Positions 1-5,804 of a stretch of DNA of 8,269 nucleotides are shown piece after piece. The stretch is from Planctomycetota bacterium (GTDB taxonomy: Bacteria > Planctomycetota > Phycisphaerae > Sedimentisphaerales > Anaerobacaceae). Under the pieces are notes generated by a model, which was not told where the DNA came from, searched no databases, and worked only from the letters and a program-made list of their open reading frames with translations. The DNA lies in contig CP070830.1 of assembly GCA_020344865.1 (NCBI GenBank), forward strand, positions 1,523,568-1,531,836, written 5' to 3'. A program made the translations under genes and the position numbers. Every line of letters begins with the position of its first letter. Positions within the stretch are counted from its first letter, which is position 1.

Positions 1-758
1 GGATTTGCCTTATCATTGGCTATTATCAACACCTCACTTGGCCCGGCTACCGACTCGATATCAACATAACCGAATTCGATTAGCTTGGCGGTCTGAACCC
101 ACTTATTGCCCGGGCCTACAATCTTATTGACTTTAGCGATACTGACTAAAGCAGCAACTCCTTGTGCGCCGCCGACCCTGTAAACCTCGTCAATTTCCAG
201 TTCATGGCAGACTGCTAAAGTCACAGGGTGGATGTCCTCGTCGTATCTGGGCGGAGAGACGACTGCGATTTCCTTTACGCTGGCTACTTGTGCGGGTACG
301 GCAGTCATTATTACGGTCGAGGCCAAAGGCGCCGAGCCTGCGGGTATGTAAATACCGACTTTTTTTATAGGGGTATATTTTATTCCCGGGTGCTTAAAAT
401 TGCCGATGTAGATTTCCTTTTGGTATTTTCTTACATTTTCGATTGACTGACGGATTGACGCAAGGAGCTTAGGGTCAATTTGCTTATGGGCTTTTTCCAG
501 GTCCTCTTTGGAAACCCGGAATTGGTCACGAGGCAGCTTAACTTTATCGTACTTTCCGGTGTATTCGGCAACAGCCTCATAGCCGCGATCATCAACGTCT
601 TGAATAATATCCAGTACTTTCTGACGGTTATTTTCGCTTTCTTTATCGAATCCACCAAACCTTGCTTCCCGCAGTAATTTCCAATGGAGTTTTTTAATTT
701 TTTCTTTGAAATCTTGTTGGGAAGATGAGATTAGGATTTTGTCGAGTTGGTGTGGCAT
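1..758 (-). CDS. hisD: Histidinol dehydrogenase, N-terminal part (3' end off window)
   Basis: An uninterrupted frame of 252 codons runs from ATG at 756-758 leftwards past the window edge, so no stop is seen. Family knowledge: HisD oxidises L-histidinol to L-histidine with two NAD+, the last step of histidine synthesis, in the cytoplasm. Visible family motifs are VGIYIPAGSAPLASTV (about residues 134-149), the VYRVGGAQGVAAL block, KIVGPGNKWVQTAK, and AGPSEVLIIAND near the edge. The zinc-ligand segment (SQAEHG in E. coli) should begin about ten residues beyond the edge, so activity cannot be judged. AAGGA at 766-770 lies 7 nt before the ATG and supports this start. It is the last visible gene of a four-gene run, 13 nt after its upstream neighbour. 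Compared with common HisD proteins, about four residues (the YGTE segment) are missing before KVNKIVGPGN. The gene is richer in A+T than the aconitase gene. Identity is near certain. Confidence 0.95.
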   Translation of the reverse strand, partial: MPHQLDKILISSSQQDFKEKIKKLHWKLLREARFGGFDKESENNRQKVLDIIQDVDDRGYEAVAEYTGKYDKVKLPRDQFRVSKEDLEKAHKQIDPKLLASIRQSIENVRKYQKEIYIGNFKHPGIKYTPIKKVGIYIPAGSAPLASTVIMTAVPAQVASVKEIAVVSPPRYDEDIHPVTLAVCHELEIDEVYRVGGAQGVAALVSIAKVNKIVGPGNKWVQTAKLIEFGYVDIESVAGPSEVLIIANDKAN

Positions 759-765
759 TTGGTAG

Positions 766-770
766 TCCTT
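766..770 (-). promoter_or_regulatory. Ribosome binding site of hisD
   Basis: Reads AAGGA on the minus strand, 7 nt before the hisD ATG. It lies immediately upstream of, and just short of, the stop codon of the preceding gene (TAA at 772-774), as expected for genes on one transcript. Confidence 0.75.
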
Positions 771-771
771 A

Positions 772-1566
772 TTATCTTGGGAAGTTTTGGTGGCCGTAGG
801 TTCTTGTTGCGCGCTGGAGGAGCAGGAAGTTTTGGTCTTCGTATTTTGTTACGATGGCCGAGATTTTGAATCTGAGTGGTTCGGGGTGGGCGGCCTGTTC
901 TTTCTGGGCGAGTTCGAGCACCTGACAGGGCAGCAGTCTGAAAGAGAGCTGCTGGACGTTTCGGCCGAGGGCATCAAGGACAAAGCCGGTATCGGGTCCG
1001 GAATCGCGGAGAAAGCCGGTTCTGTCTGCTATGATGGAGTCCTGTTTTAGTTGGAGGGGCGTTCTTAGCTGCTCGGTTCGGAGGATTTTTCTGGTTGAGA
1101 GCTTGGCTATGATATCCTGGGGGATGGCCAGCCTGTCATTTGGTTCGTTGATGGTCAGCCTGGGTCGGCTGGGCTGGGGTTCGTTGGGTTCAGCGGCTTT
1201 GGGCTGTTCGAGCTTGCTGAGGGGTAAAAAGTAGATTGGGAAAATGAAATTTTCGTTGTTGTATTTTGTGACTTTGGCCCAGAGTCTGTAGTTATTGTTG
1301 GCGCGCTGTTTGGTGTCGGCCGCCAGCTTCTCCAGCGCCATTGACGGCAAGAGCTGGAGGGCGGTTCCGGCCTTGACCGTCGCTATCTGGTCGGTTACGT
1401 CTGAATCGAGTTCGAAGGACCATTTGTTTTCGGAGGGGGTCACTTTGCCGTCGACGCCGGCAAGCATGAAGCCATCACGCAGGACGGTTTTAGGGGTTGC
1501 TGCTGCGCCAAGCGCAAGGCAAGTTGTGAGAAAGACAAAAAACAGAATCGTCAATTTGCTGCTCAT
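772..1566 (-). CDS. Secreted or periplasmic protein of unknown function with an internal duplication
   Basis: The family is not recognised. The 264-residue product starts with a signal peptide: a short SSK n-region, a hydrophobic core LTILFFVFLTTCLALG, and a plausible signal peptidase I site after the Ala run at 21-23. Cys16 is preceded by LTT, a poor lipobox. Two halves resemble each other. Residues 70-112 (LQLLPS, then WAKVTKYNNENFIFP) match 209-252 (FRLLPC, then SAIVTKYEDQNFLLL). Both copies share a hydrophobic LLP turn, a helix-like stretch and a V-T-K-Y-x-x-x-N-F strand, which suggests two beta-rich modules. A linker rich in Pro, Glu and Asn (about 120-145) joins them. AAAAGGT at 1576-1582 lies 9 nt before the ATG. 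The gene sits 15 nt after the LOG gene and 13 nt before hisD, so it is probably co-transcribed with two cytosolic enzymes it has no evident link to. Being a gene is well supported; function is unknown. Confidence 0.85.
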   Translation of the reverse strand: MSSKLTILFFVFLTTCLALGAAATPKTVLRDGFMLAGVDGKVTPSENKWSFELDSDVTDQIATVKAGTALQLLPSMALEKLAADTKQRANNNYRLWAKVTKYNNENFIFPIYFLPLSKLEQPKAAEPNEPQPSRPRLTINEPNDRLAIPQDIIAKLSTRKILRTEQLRTPLQLKQDSIIADRTGFLRDSGPDTGFVLDALGRNVQQLSFRLLPCQVLELAQKEQAAHPEPLRFKISAIVTKYEDQNFLLLQRATRTYGHQNFPR

Positions 1567-1581
1567 TGGCGTTGTACCTTT

Positions 1582-2112
1582 TCAAGGTTGAATAAATTTT
1601 GTCAGAAAGTCGCTAAGTTGGTGAGGGTCATCTACCCGGTGTATGCAGGCGGCGGTGTCGGAGTCTTCGGTTTTGACCAGCTCGAGCAGCGGCTTCCAGA
1701 ATCTACCTACCAGTATAATGGGTTTGTCCGGGGGGAGAAAGCCTTTGTTCTTCAGTTCCCAGACCTTTGCGAGTTCGAGCAGTGTACCTGTTCCGCCGGG
1801 CAGGACGACATATGCCCGGCCGAGCTCTATCAGTTTATCGAGCCTTTCATCGAGCGAATCGGTAACGATTTGGCGAGTGATGTACTCGTTGGGCGCGGCC
1901 TGCTTGAAGGCCGAGCAGGTAACGCCGATGATTTGGCCGCCGGCTTCGGATGCCGCTTTTGCGGCGGCCAGCATAGTTCCGCCGTAGCCGCCGTTGGCGA
2001 TGGTGAAGCCTGCCTGCGCGAGCAGTTTGCCGGTGGTGTAGGCGAGGGCGTAAGCGGTGTCGCCGGGGTCTGCTTTGCCTGTGCCGAAAATGGCTATGGT
2101 TATTTCACTCAT
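1582..2112 (-). CDS. LOG/TIGR00725-type Rossmann-fold protein (possible nucleoside 5'-monophosphate phosphoribohydrolase)
   Basis: A 176-residue cytosolic protein of the lysine-decarboxylase-like/LOG superfamily. The hallmarks are visible: an N-terminal beta-strand ending IAIFGTG, NGGYGGTM at 40-47, and the signature LPGGTGTLLE at 104-113, which carries the catalytic-type Glu113. In plant LOG enzymes the catalytic Arg sits in MHxRK before PGGxGTxxE. An ungapped alignment places Arg90 of LDERL here, so the Arg is kept while the His and Lys are replaced. Family members cleave nucleoside 5'-monophosphates to base and ribose 5-phosphate, and many bacterial ones have no assigned substrate. That activity is inferred only. 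The start ATG (2110-2112) lies inside the end of the aconitase gene in another frame, overlapping by 8 nt (ATGAGTGA). The sequence before it is A-rich with no Shine-Dalgarno motif, so translation probably depends on ribosomes terminating on the aconitase gene. Length is ordinary for the family. Confidence 0.88.
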   Translation of the reverse strand: MSEITIAIFGTGKADPGDTAYALAYTTGKLLAQAGFTIANGGYGGTMLAAAKAASEAGGQIIGVTCSAFKQAAPNEYITRQIVTDSLDERLDKLIELGRAYVVLPGGTGTLLELAKVWELKNKGFLPPDKPIILVGRFWKPLLELVKTEDSDTAACIHRVDDPHQLSDFLTKFIQP

Positions 2113-4078
2113 TGTTTTTTTTGCGGGTGTAATTGAGCAGTCCGGCCGAGAGAAGGATTTGTCTTTCTCTGTCGGAGAGGGTCAGCTTGCCGGCGAATTC
2201 GAATGAGGTGGTTTTGTCTGTAATCGTAACTTCATCATCGTGCTTTATCGTTTCGAGCAGGTTGTCGATTTGGAGAAGGTCATCGGGTTTTATTTTGTCG
2301 TAGTCGGCCGGGTCGGCGAACTCTATGGGGACGATGCAGAAGTTAATCAGGTTGGCCCTGTGGATTCTCTCGATGCTTTTTGCAATGACGGCGCGGACGC
2401 CGAGGTACATCGGGCAGAGTGCGGCGTGCTCTCTCGACGAGCCCTGGCCGTAGCTCTGGCCCGCCGCGATTACACCGGCGATTTGCTTTTGCTTTAATTC
2501 AAGGGCGCGCTCGGCGAATGTGGATTTGTCCGGTTCGTTGAAGCAGTTGAAGACGACCTTTGCGTATTGGGGGACATTGGAGCGTAGCTTGAGGAAAGGT
2601 CCCGCGGGCATAATGTGGTCGGTGGTTATCTTGTCGCCGCATTTAATCAGGACTTGTGCCTTTAATTTTTTCGGCAGCGGCGGCGGCATTTCAGGTACGA
2701 CAATCGTGGCGGGGCGCAGGACCTGGACTTTCGCGGCCTCGGCCTCGCTTGGAGGTTTTTCTATCATACTATCGTCGAGGGTGAACTCATCCGGCAGGTC
2801 GATTTTCGGGTATTCGACGCCGAGCAGTTTCGGCAAATCTCGCGGGTCGGTTATTTTTCCGGTCAGGGCGGAGGCGACAGCGATTTCGGGGCTGACAAGG
2901 TAGACCGAGTCGGGGGTTGTTCCGCTTCTGCCGGGGAAGTTTCTGTTAAACGTTCGCAGGCTAACTGCGCCATCGGCTGGTGAGAAGCCCTGGCCGATGC
3001 ATGGGCCGCAGCCGGATTCGAGGATGCGTGCGCCGGCGGAAATCATGTCGGCCAAAGCTCCATTCGTCGCCAGCATATTCAGGACCTGTCGGCTGCCGGG
3101 GGCGACCGCCAATTCGACCATGTTATTTATTCGTCCGGCCTTTAAGACCTTTGCTATCATCATTAAATCGGCAAAGCTGGAGTTTGTGCAGCTGCCTATT
3201 ATTATCTGGTGAGTCTGGGTGCCTGCGAGCTCGGTTATCTTCTTGACATTGTCCGGCGAAGACGGGCAGGCGGCCATAGGCACAAGGTCGGACAGATTTA
3301 CTTCGATGATGCGGTCGTACTCGGCATCGGGGTCTGCGGCCAGCGGCCGGTAGTCCTGTTGTCGTTTCTGTGCGGTGAGGAATTTTCCGGTCTGTTCGTC
3401 GCTTGGAAAAATGCTTGTGGTTACGCCCAGTTCGGCTCCCATGTTGGTTATTGTCGCTCTCTGCGGGACAGACAGAGTTGATGTGCCCTGGCCGAAGTAT
3501 TCGACTGCCCAGCCGACATTGCCCTTTGTGGAAAGCCGGCTGAGGAGTTCGAAGATGACGTCTTTGGCGGCGACCCAGTCGTTCAATTTTCCGGTCAACT
3601 TGACGCCGAGGACCTTCGGACATTTGAGGTAGAAAGGTCCGCCTGCCATAGCCACGGCCACGTCCAGGCCTCCGGCTCCGATGGCAAGTGCGCCAATGCC
3701 GCCGCAGGTTGGTGTATGTGAATCGCTGCCCAGCAGTGTGGCACCCGGTTTTGCGAACCGTTCAAGATGGACCTGGTGGCAGATGCCGTTTCCCGCTCGT
3801 GAGTGGTGAACACCGGATTTGGCGGCAACGGTTTGGAGGTACAGGTGGTCATTGTGGTTTTCCGGGCCAAACTGGCTCATATTGTGGTCGACGTAGCTCA
3901 CCGAGAGCTGGGTTTTAGAGCGGCGGAGACCCATTGCTTCAAGGAATAGAAACGCTGTTGTTCCGGTGGCATCCTGTGTGAGCGTTTGGTCAATCCGAAT
4001 GCCAACTTCCTGCCCGGCGGCGATTTCGCCGTCGACGCGATGGTCGGCAAGTATCTTTTGGATAAGCGTTTGTCCCAA
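2105..4078 (-). CDS. acn: Aconitate hydratase, Aquifex-type monomeric
   Basis: A full-length 657-residue aconitase: citrate to isocitrate via cis-aconitate, a [4Fe-4S] enzyme of the TCA cycle. Cluster ligands are visible as Cys297 (GSCTNS) and Cys357 and Cys360 (SGCGPCIGQG). Other active-site blocks are DSHTPTCGG (119-127), DKITTDHIMPAGP (482-494), Arg499 in LKLRS, and the swivel-domain loop GQGSSREHAA with Ser547 and Arg549. The order is domains 1-3 (about 1-415), a Pro-rich linker (about 425-470), then the swivel domain. About 650 residues fits the Aquifex-type subfamily rather than the roughly 890-residue AcnA. The start is TTG at 4076-4078: an in-frame TGA lies at 4097-4099, no ATG falls between, and AGGAAG is 7 nt upstream. 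It is the first gene of a probable operon, with its own promoter about 30 nt upstream. A homoaconitase-like substrate is not excluded, but the GSSREHAAL loop fits aconitase. Confidence 0.95.
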   Translation of the reverse strand: MGQTLIQKILADHRVDGEIAAGQEVGIRIDQTLTQDATGTTAFLFLEAMGLRRSKTQLSVSYVDHNMSQFGPENHNDHLYLQTVAAKSGVHHSRAGNGICHQVHLERFAKPGATLLGSDSHTPTCGGIGALAIGAGGLDVAVAMAGGPFYLKCPKVLGVKLTGKLNDWVAAKDVIFELLSRLSTKGNVGWAVEYFGQGTSTLSVPQRATITNMGAELGVTTSIFPSDEQTGKFLTAQKRQQDYRPLAADPDAEYDRIIEVNLSDLVPMAACPSSPDNVKKITELAGTQTHQIIIGSCTNSSFADLMMIAKVLKAGRINNMVELAVAPGSRQVLNMLATNGALADMISAGARILESGCGPCIGQGFSPADGAVSLRTFNRNFPGRSGTTPDSVYLVSPEIAVASALTGKITDPRDLPKLLGVEYPKIDLPDEFTLDDSMIEKPPSEAEAAKVQVLRPATIVVPEMPPPLPKKLKAQVLIKCGDKITTDHIMPAGPFLKLRSNVPQYAKVVFNCFNEPDKSTFAERALELKQKQIAGVIAAGQSYGQGSSREHAALCPMYLGVRAVIAKSIERIHRANLINFCIVPIEFADPADYDKIKPDDLLQIDNLLETIKHDDEVTITDKTTSFEFAGKLTLSDRERQILLSAGLLNYTRKKNNE

Positions 4079-4085
4079 TTTTGTA

Positions 4086-4091
4086 CTTCCT
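4086..4091 (-). promoter_or_regulatory. Ribosome binding site deciding the TTG start of acn
   Basis: Reads AGGAAG on the minus strand, 7 nt before TTG at 4076-4078. With the in-frame stop at 4097-4099 it fixes the unusual start codon. Confidence 0.75.
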
Positions 4092-4107
4092 GAAAATCAA
4101 GGCACAC

Positions 4108-4136
4108 AATCTAACATAAATGTGGGGCGAAGACAA
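4108..4136 (-). promoter_or_regulatory. Candidate sigma-70 promoter of the acn operon
   Basis: On the minus strand the -35 box is TTGTCT (4131-4136, 4 of 6 consensus). A 17-nt spacer follows, then the -10 box TAGATT (4108-4113, 4 of 6), preceded by TGT as an extended -10. Transcription would start near 4101 and give a leader of roughly 20-25 nt carrying the AGGAAG site. It lies between the pilin terminator and acn, exactly where an operon promoter is needed. The prediction rests on sequence pattern only. Confidence 0.55.
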
Positions 4137-4212
4137 ATCTGATTCCGCTCGTGTTTTTTGATTTTGTGAAGATGCCCTGGAAGTGGTTTGCTGCCGGGCG
4201 GCGCATGAAAGA

Positions 4213-4246
4213 AAGCGGCCTTGTACAATTGAGTACAAGGCCGCTT
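4213..4246 (-). terminator. Intrinsic terminator of the pilin-like gene
   Basis: A perfect 14-bp inverted repeat (AAGCGGCCTTGTAC at 4213-4226, its complement at 4233-4246) has a 6-nt loop. On the minus strand the stem is followed by TTTCTTTC. It starts 24 nt after the stop codon of the pilin-like gene, the classic terminator position. In the plus direction the tail is only ATTT and no gene ends there, so the minus orientation is preferred. Confidence 0.85.
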
Positions 4247-4270
4247 ATTTACGAGCTGAGGTACAGGTCA

Positions 4271-5257
4271 TTAGATGTCTTTGTTCATCTCATTCACTAA
4301 GAAGCTGTCTCTTAAACCCTCTGGTGCCTCTTCACCGGGTTTTTCCTTTAGAGTATCGCAGTACGGTGCCGGCTCAACTTCCCATTCATTTGCACCCTCC
4401 GGAGGGTTAGTAGAAGTCCAGTTTTTCCAGATGTTGTCGTTGGTCAGTCCTACGTTGGGGTACTTAGCAAACAGGACATGGCCGTCATTGAACAGGACAT
4501 TCTGCCCTTCACGCTGGTGGCATGCTGAGTTACAGGTCTTGTCGGGGTCGTAGTAATAGTCGTCATCCGGATGCCATGTACAGCATTCTTCGTCGGGGTC
4601 GCCCCCGCAGGCCTCCCCCTCAAGAAAAGCATAAGCATTCTTGTCCAGGTAGGGGTTTCTGTCGCCACAGAGTGGGCTGGCTGGGTTGCTTCCCGGGGTT
4701 ATAGGAAAACCAGGCTCGGTTGCAGTTTTCATGTAAGGCATGTGATAGGAGTAGGAGCAATACTGGCCGGCCACGTATTGGGTTTTCAAGTCCTGCTTTA
4801 GGCCGAAGTCCCAAACCATAGTAACGTCATCAACTTCCGGTTCGAGTACACCTTCGTAAACATCAGACAGTGCAAAGACCTTGGTTCCGACGTCGCCCTT
4901 GCAGACAAACTGTTTCGGTGTTACATCGGCATACCTTACCAGAAGATAAAAACTGGCGGTTAGTGTTACCGCCGAACCCGGCTTGCCATAGTGTTTTCCG
5001 GTCTGGTCGGCCCAGTTTCGCAACTCCCCGTCATTGGTCCAGGTGCTGTTTGGCCAACCCGCCTTCGGGTATTCCTCTTCGTTGTCGTTGGAATAGATGA
5101 GCATTGCCTTGCTGATTCCGGAGAGGTTTGTGCCGCAGACCATTCGATAGGCAATCTGCCTTACCTTGGCCAGAGCAGGCATCAAGACCCCCATCAGCAG
5201 CGCTATGATGGCAATCACGACCAACAGCTCGACTAATGTAAAAGCCTTTCTTTTCAT
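4271..5257 (-). CDS. Prepilin-type (type II secretion pseudopilin-like) protein with C-terminal H-X(10)-DG motif
   Basis: A 328-residue protein with a prepilin leader. MKRKA precedes FTLVELLVVIAIIALLMGV, with cleavage by a PilD-type peptidase expected between Ala5 and Phe6; mature Glu5 (residue 10) is present. Ala rather than Gly at -1 is a tolerated variant. The hydrophobic helix (6-30) anchors the protein in the inner membrane or a pseudopilus, followed by a large extracytoplasmic domain. Residues 247-260 carry His247, ten residues, then Asp-Gly (QNVLFNDGHV), typical of the abundant planctomycete and PVC pilin-like families. Residues 215-247 form an insertion rich in Cys, Asp and Tyr; there are ten Cys in all. 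The role is unknown; secretion or surface-filament functions are guesses. The start is supported by AAAGGAG 7 nt upstream (5265-5271). A single-gene unit is likely, with a strong terminator downstream and a long leader upstream. No other secretion genes are in the window. Confidence 0.93.
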   Translation of the reverse strand: MKRKAFTLVELLVVIAIIALLMGVLMPALAKVRQIAYRMVCGTNLSGISKAMLIYSNDNEEEYPKAGWPNSTWTNDGELRNWADQTGKHYGKPGSAVTLTASFYLLVRYADVTPKQFVCKGDVGTKVFALSDVYEGVLEPEVDDVTMVWDFGLKQDLKTQYVAGQYCSYSYHMPYMKTATEPGFPITPGSNPASPLCGDRNPYLDKNAYAFLEGEACGGDPDEECCTWHPDDDYYYDPDKTCNSACHQREGQNVLFNDGHVLFAKYPNVGLTNDNIWKNWTSTNPPEGANEWEVEPAPYCDTLKEKPGEEAPEGLRDSFLVNEMNKDI

Positions 5258-5264
5258 GATTTTT

Positions 5265-5271
5265 CTCCTTT
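5265..5271 (-). promoter_or_regulatory. Ribosome binding site of the pilin-like gene
   Basis: Reads AAAGGAG on the minus strand, 7 nt before the ATG at 5255-5257. It is a near-perfect Shine-Dalgarno sequence just downstream of the hairpin-rich leader. Confidence 0.85.
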
Positions 5272-5280
5272 AGTTTTTTT

Positions 5281-5431
5281 CGAGATTCGCGGCACCAGCC
5301 GCTCTTAAGCCCGCTTTGGGTATTTTTTATGCATGAATGCAGCTGACTATTGGGTTTTTTCCTGCGATACGCCGCAAGTTGATGACCCCTGCATCATAGA
5401 AACTTAAAAATACGGTTTTTGGGCGAATCTC
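5281..5431 (-). promoter_or_regulatory. Possible structured 5' leader of the pilin-like gene
   Basis: Read as minus-strand RNA, a 9-nt block at 5423-5431 (GAGATTCGC) is exactly complementary to one at 5282-5290 (GCGAATCTC), enclosing 132 nt. Inside are four small hairpins: 5380-5396 (5 bp, 7-nt loop), 5361-5378 (6 bp with one G-U pair, loop GCGTAT), 5330-5341 (4 bp) and 5289-5302 (GCGGC, TGGT, GCCGC). The last shares two bases with the closing stem, so the two compete. The closing stem ends 10 nt before the Shine-Dalgarno sequence. It matches no riboswitch class I can recall. Transcription through it is assumed, not shown. Confidence 0.3.
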
Positions 5432-5587
5432 CTTGACCACCTATTTATTTTTGCCTAAGAGCAACCGGCTTAAATTCACCACAATGGGTTTTTTGCCAGT
5501 AAAACGTTCATCGAATTAGTTTTCCCTGAAATCAGGGGGTGTCAGCTCACAGCTGCTAAAACGGGACTAAAAAGCGTCGTCTTTTTT

Positions 5588-5673
5588 GATAGGTGGGTTT
5601 GGGATATGAAATAGGTTTGGTAAGTATGATAATGACGACTAAGTTATGATAGACTTCTTCAAACCTACCTATC
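5588..5673 (+). repeat. 14-bp inverted repeat upstream of the pyrophosphorylase gene, with a third half-site
   Basis: GATAGGTGGGTTTG at 5588-5601 is complementary to CAAACCTACCTATC at 5660-5673 except at one position. In plus-strand RNA that position is a G-U pair, so the stem is unbroken; in minus-strand RNA it would be an A-C mismatch. Two more G-U pairs can extend it inward. A third copy of part of the arm, TAGGTTTG at 5612-5619, can pair with 5660-5667 instead. It could be a protein-binding site or an alternating RNA structure in the 5' leader of the downstream gene. Confidence 0.4.
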
Positions 5674-5683
5674 TTCGTAATAA

Positions 5684-5712
5684 AGGGTAACACAAAGTGT
5701 GTTTTCTGTCAA
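5684..5712 (-). promoter_or_regulatory. Candidate leftward promoter for the pilin-like gene
   Basis: A perfect -35 box TTGACA (5707-5712, minus strand) is followed after 17 nt by TACCCT (5684-5689), only 3 of 6 for -10. The spacer contains the palindrome ACAC-AAA-GTGT (5690-5700), a possible operator. If used, it would give a leader of over 400 nt before the pilin-like gene. The weak -10 keeps confidence low. Confidence 0.3.
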
Positions 5713-5804
5713 GTAAAATTCGGTAAATTCCGCTAAGTTTCTTGAAAATTTTTGGGATTGTCTTAATATCTTGGTTTTTAGGCTTTAAACGGCGGATACG
5801 AGCT

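Larger units (their letters stand above)
5258..5804. other. Divergent intergenic region, no convincing gene
   Basis: About 0.5 kb separates the divergent pilin-like and pyrophosphorylase genes. It is AT-rich, and no frame within it has a recognisable protein. It holds the pilin ribosome binding site, a cluster of small hairpins (5281-5431), a short palindrome at 5524-5537 (CCCTG, AAAT, CAGGG), a 14-bp inverted repeat (5588-5673) and a candidate leftward promoter (5684-5712). The run GGGTTTTTT occurs at 5352-5360 and 5486-5494, with weaker copies near 5318 and 5414. No clear promoter was found for the rightward gene. Confidence 0.7.

Noticed and set aside
480..677. Hydrophobic 65-codon plus-strand frame that looks membrane-like
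   Set aside because: It is antisense to hisD, whose frame is conserved and continuous through the region.
1588..2136. 182-codon open frame on the plus strand
   Set aside because: It lies antisense to the LOG gene, which carries clear family motifs. The translation is Cys/Gly-rich and resembles no protein.
3123..3623. 166-codon minus-strand frame inside acn
   Set aside because: It is an alternate frame of the aconitase gene with an Arg/Pro-rich translation; the acn frame is continuous and conserved.
4213..4246. Perfect palindrome as an operator for acn
   Set aside because: Its place just after the pilin-like stop codon and its T-rich tail fit a terminator better; it is also about 75 nt upstream of the acn -35 box.
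5281..5431. Cyclic-di-GMP riboswitch before a pilin-like gene
   Set aside because: Pilin genes are typical targets, but I could not match the GEMM core sequence or its tetraloop-receptor pattern. It is kept only as an unassigned structured leader.
5434..5462. Rightward promoter TTGACC, 17 nt, TAAGAG
   Set aside because: The -35 box is good but the -10 box matches only 3 of 6, and the leader would be about 340 nt. Not strong enough to list.
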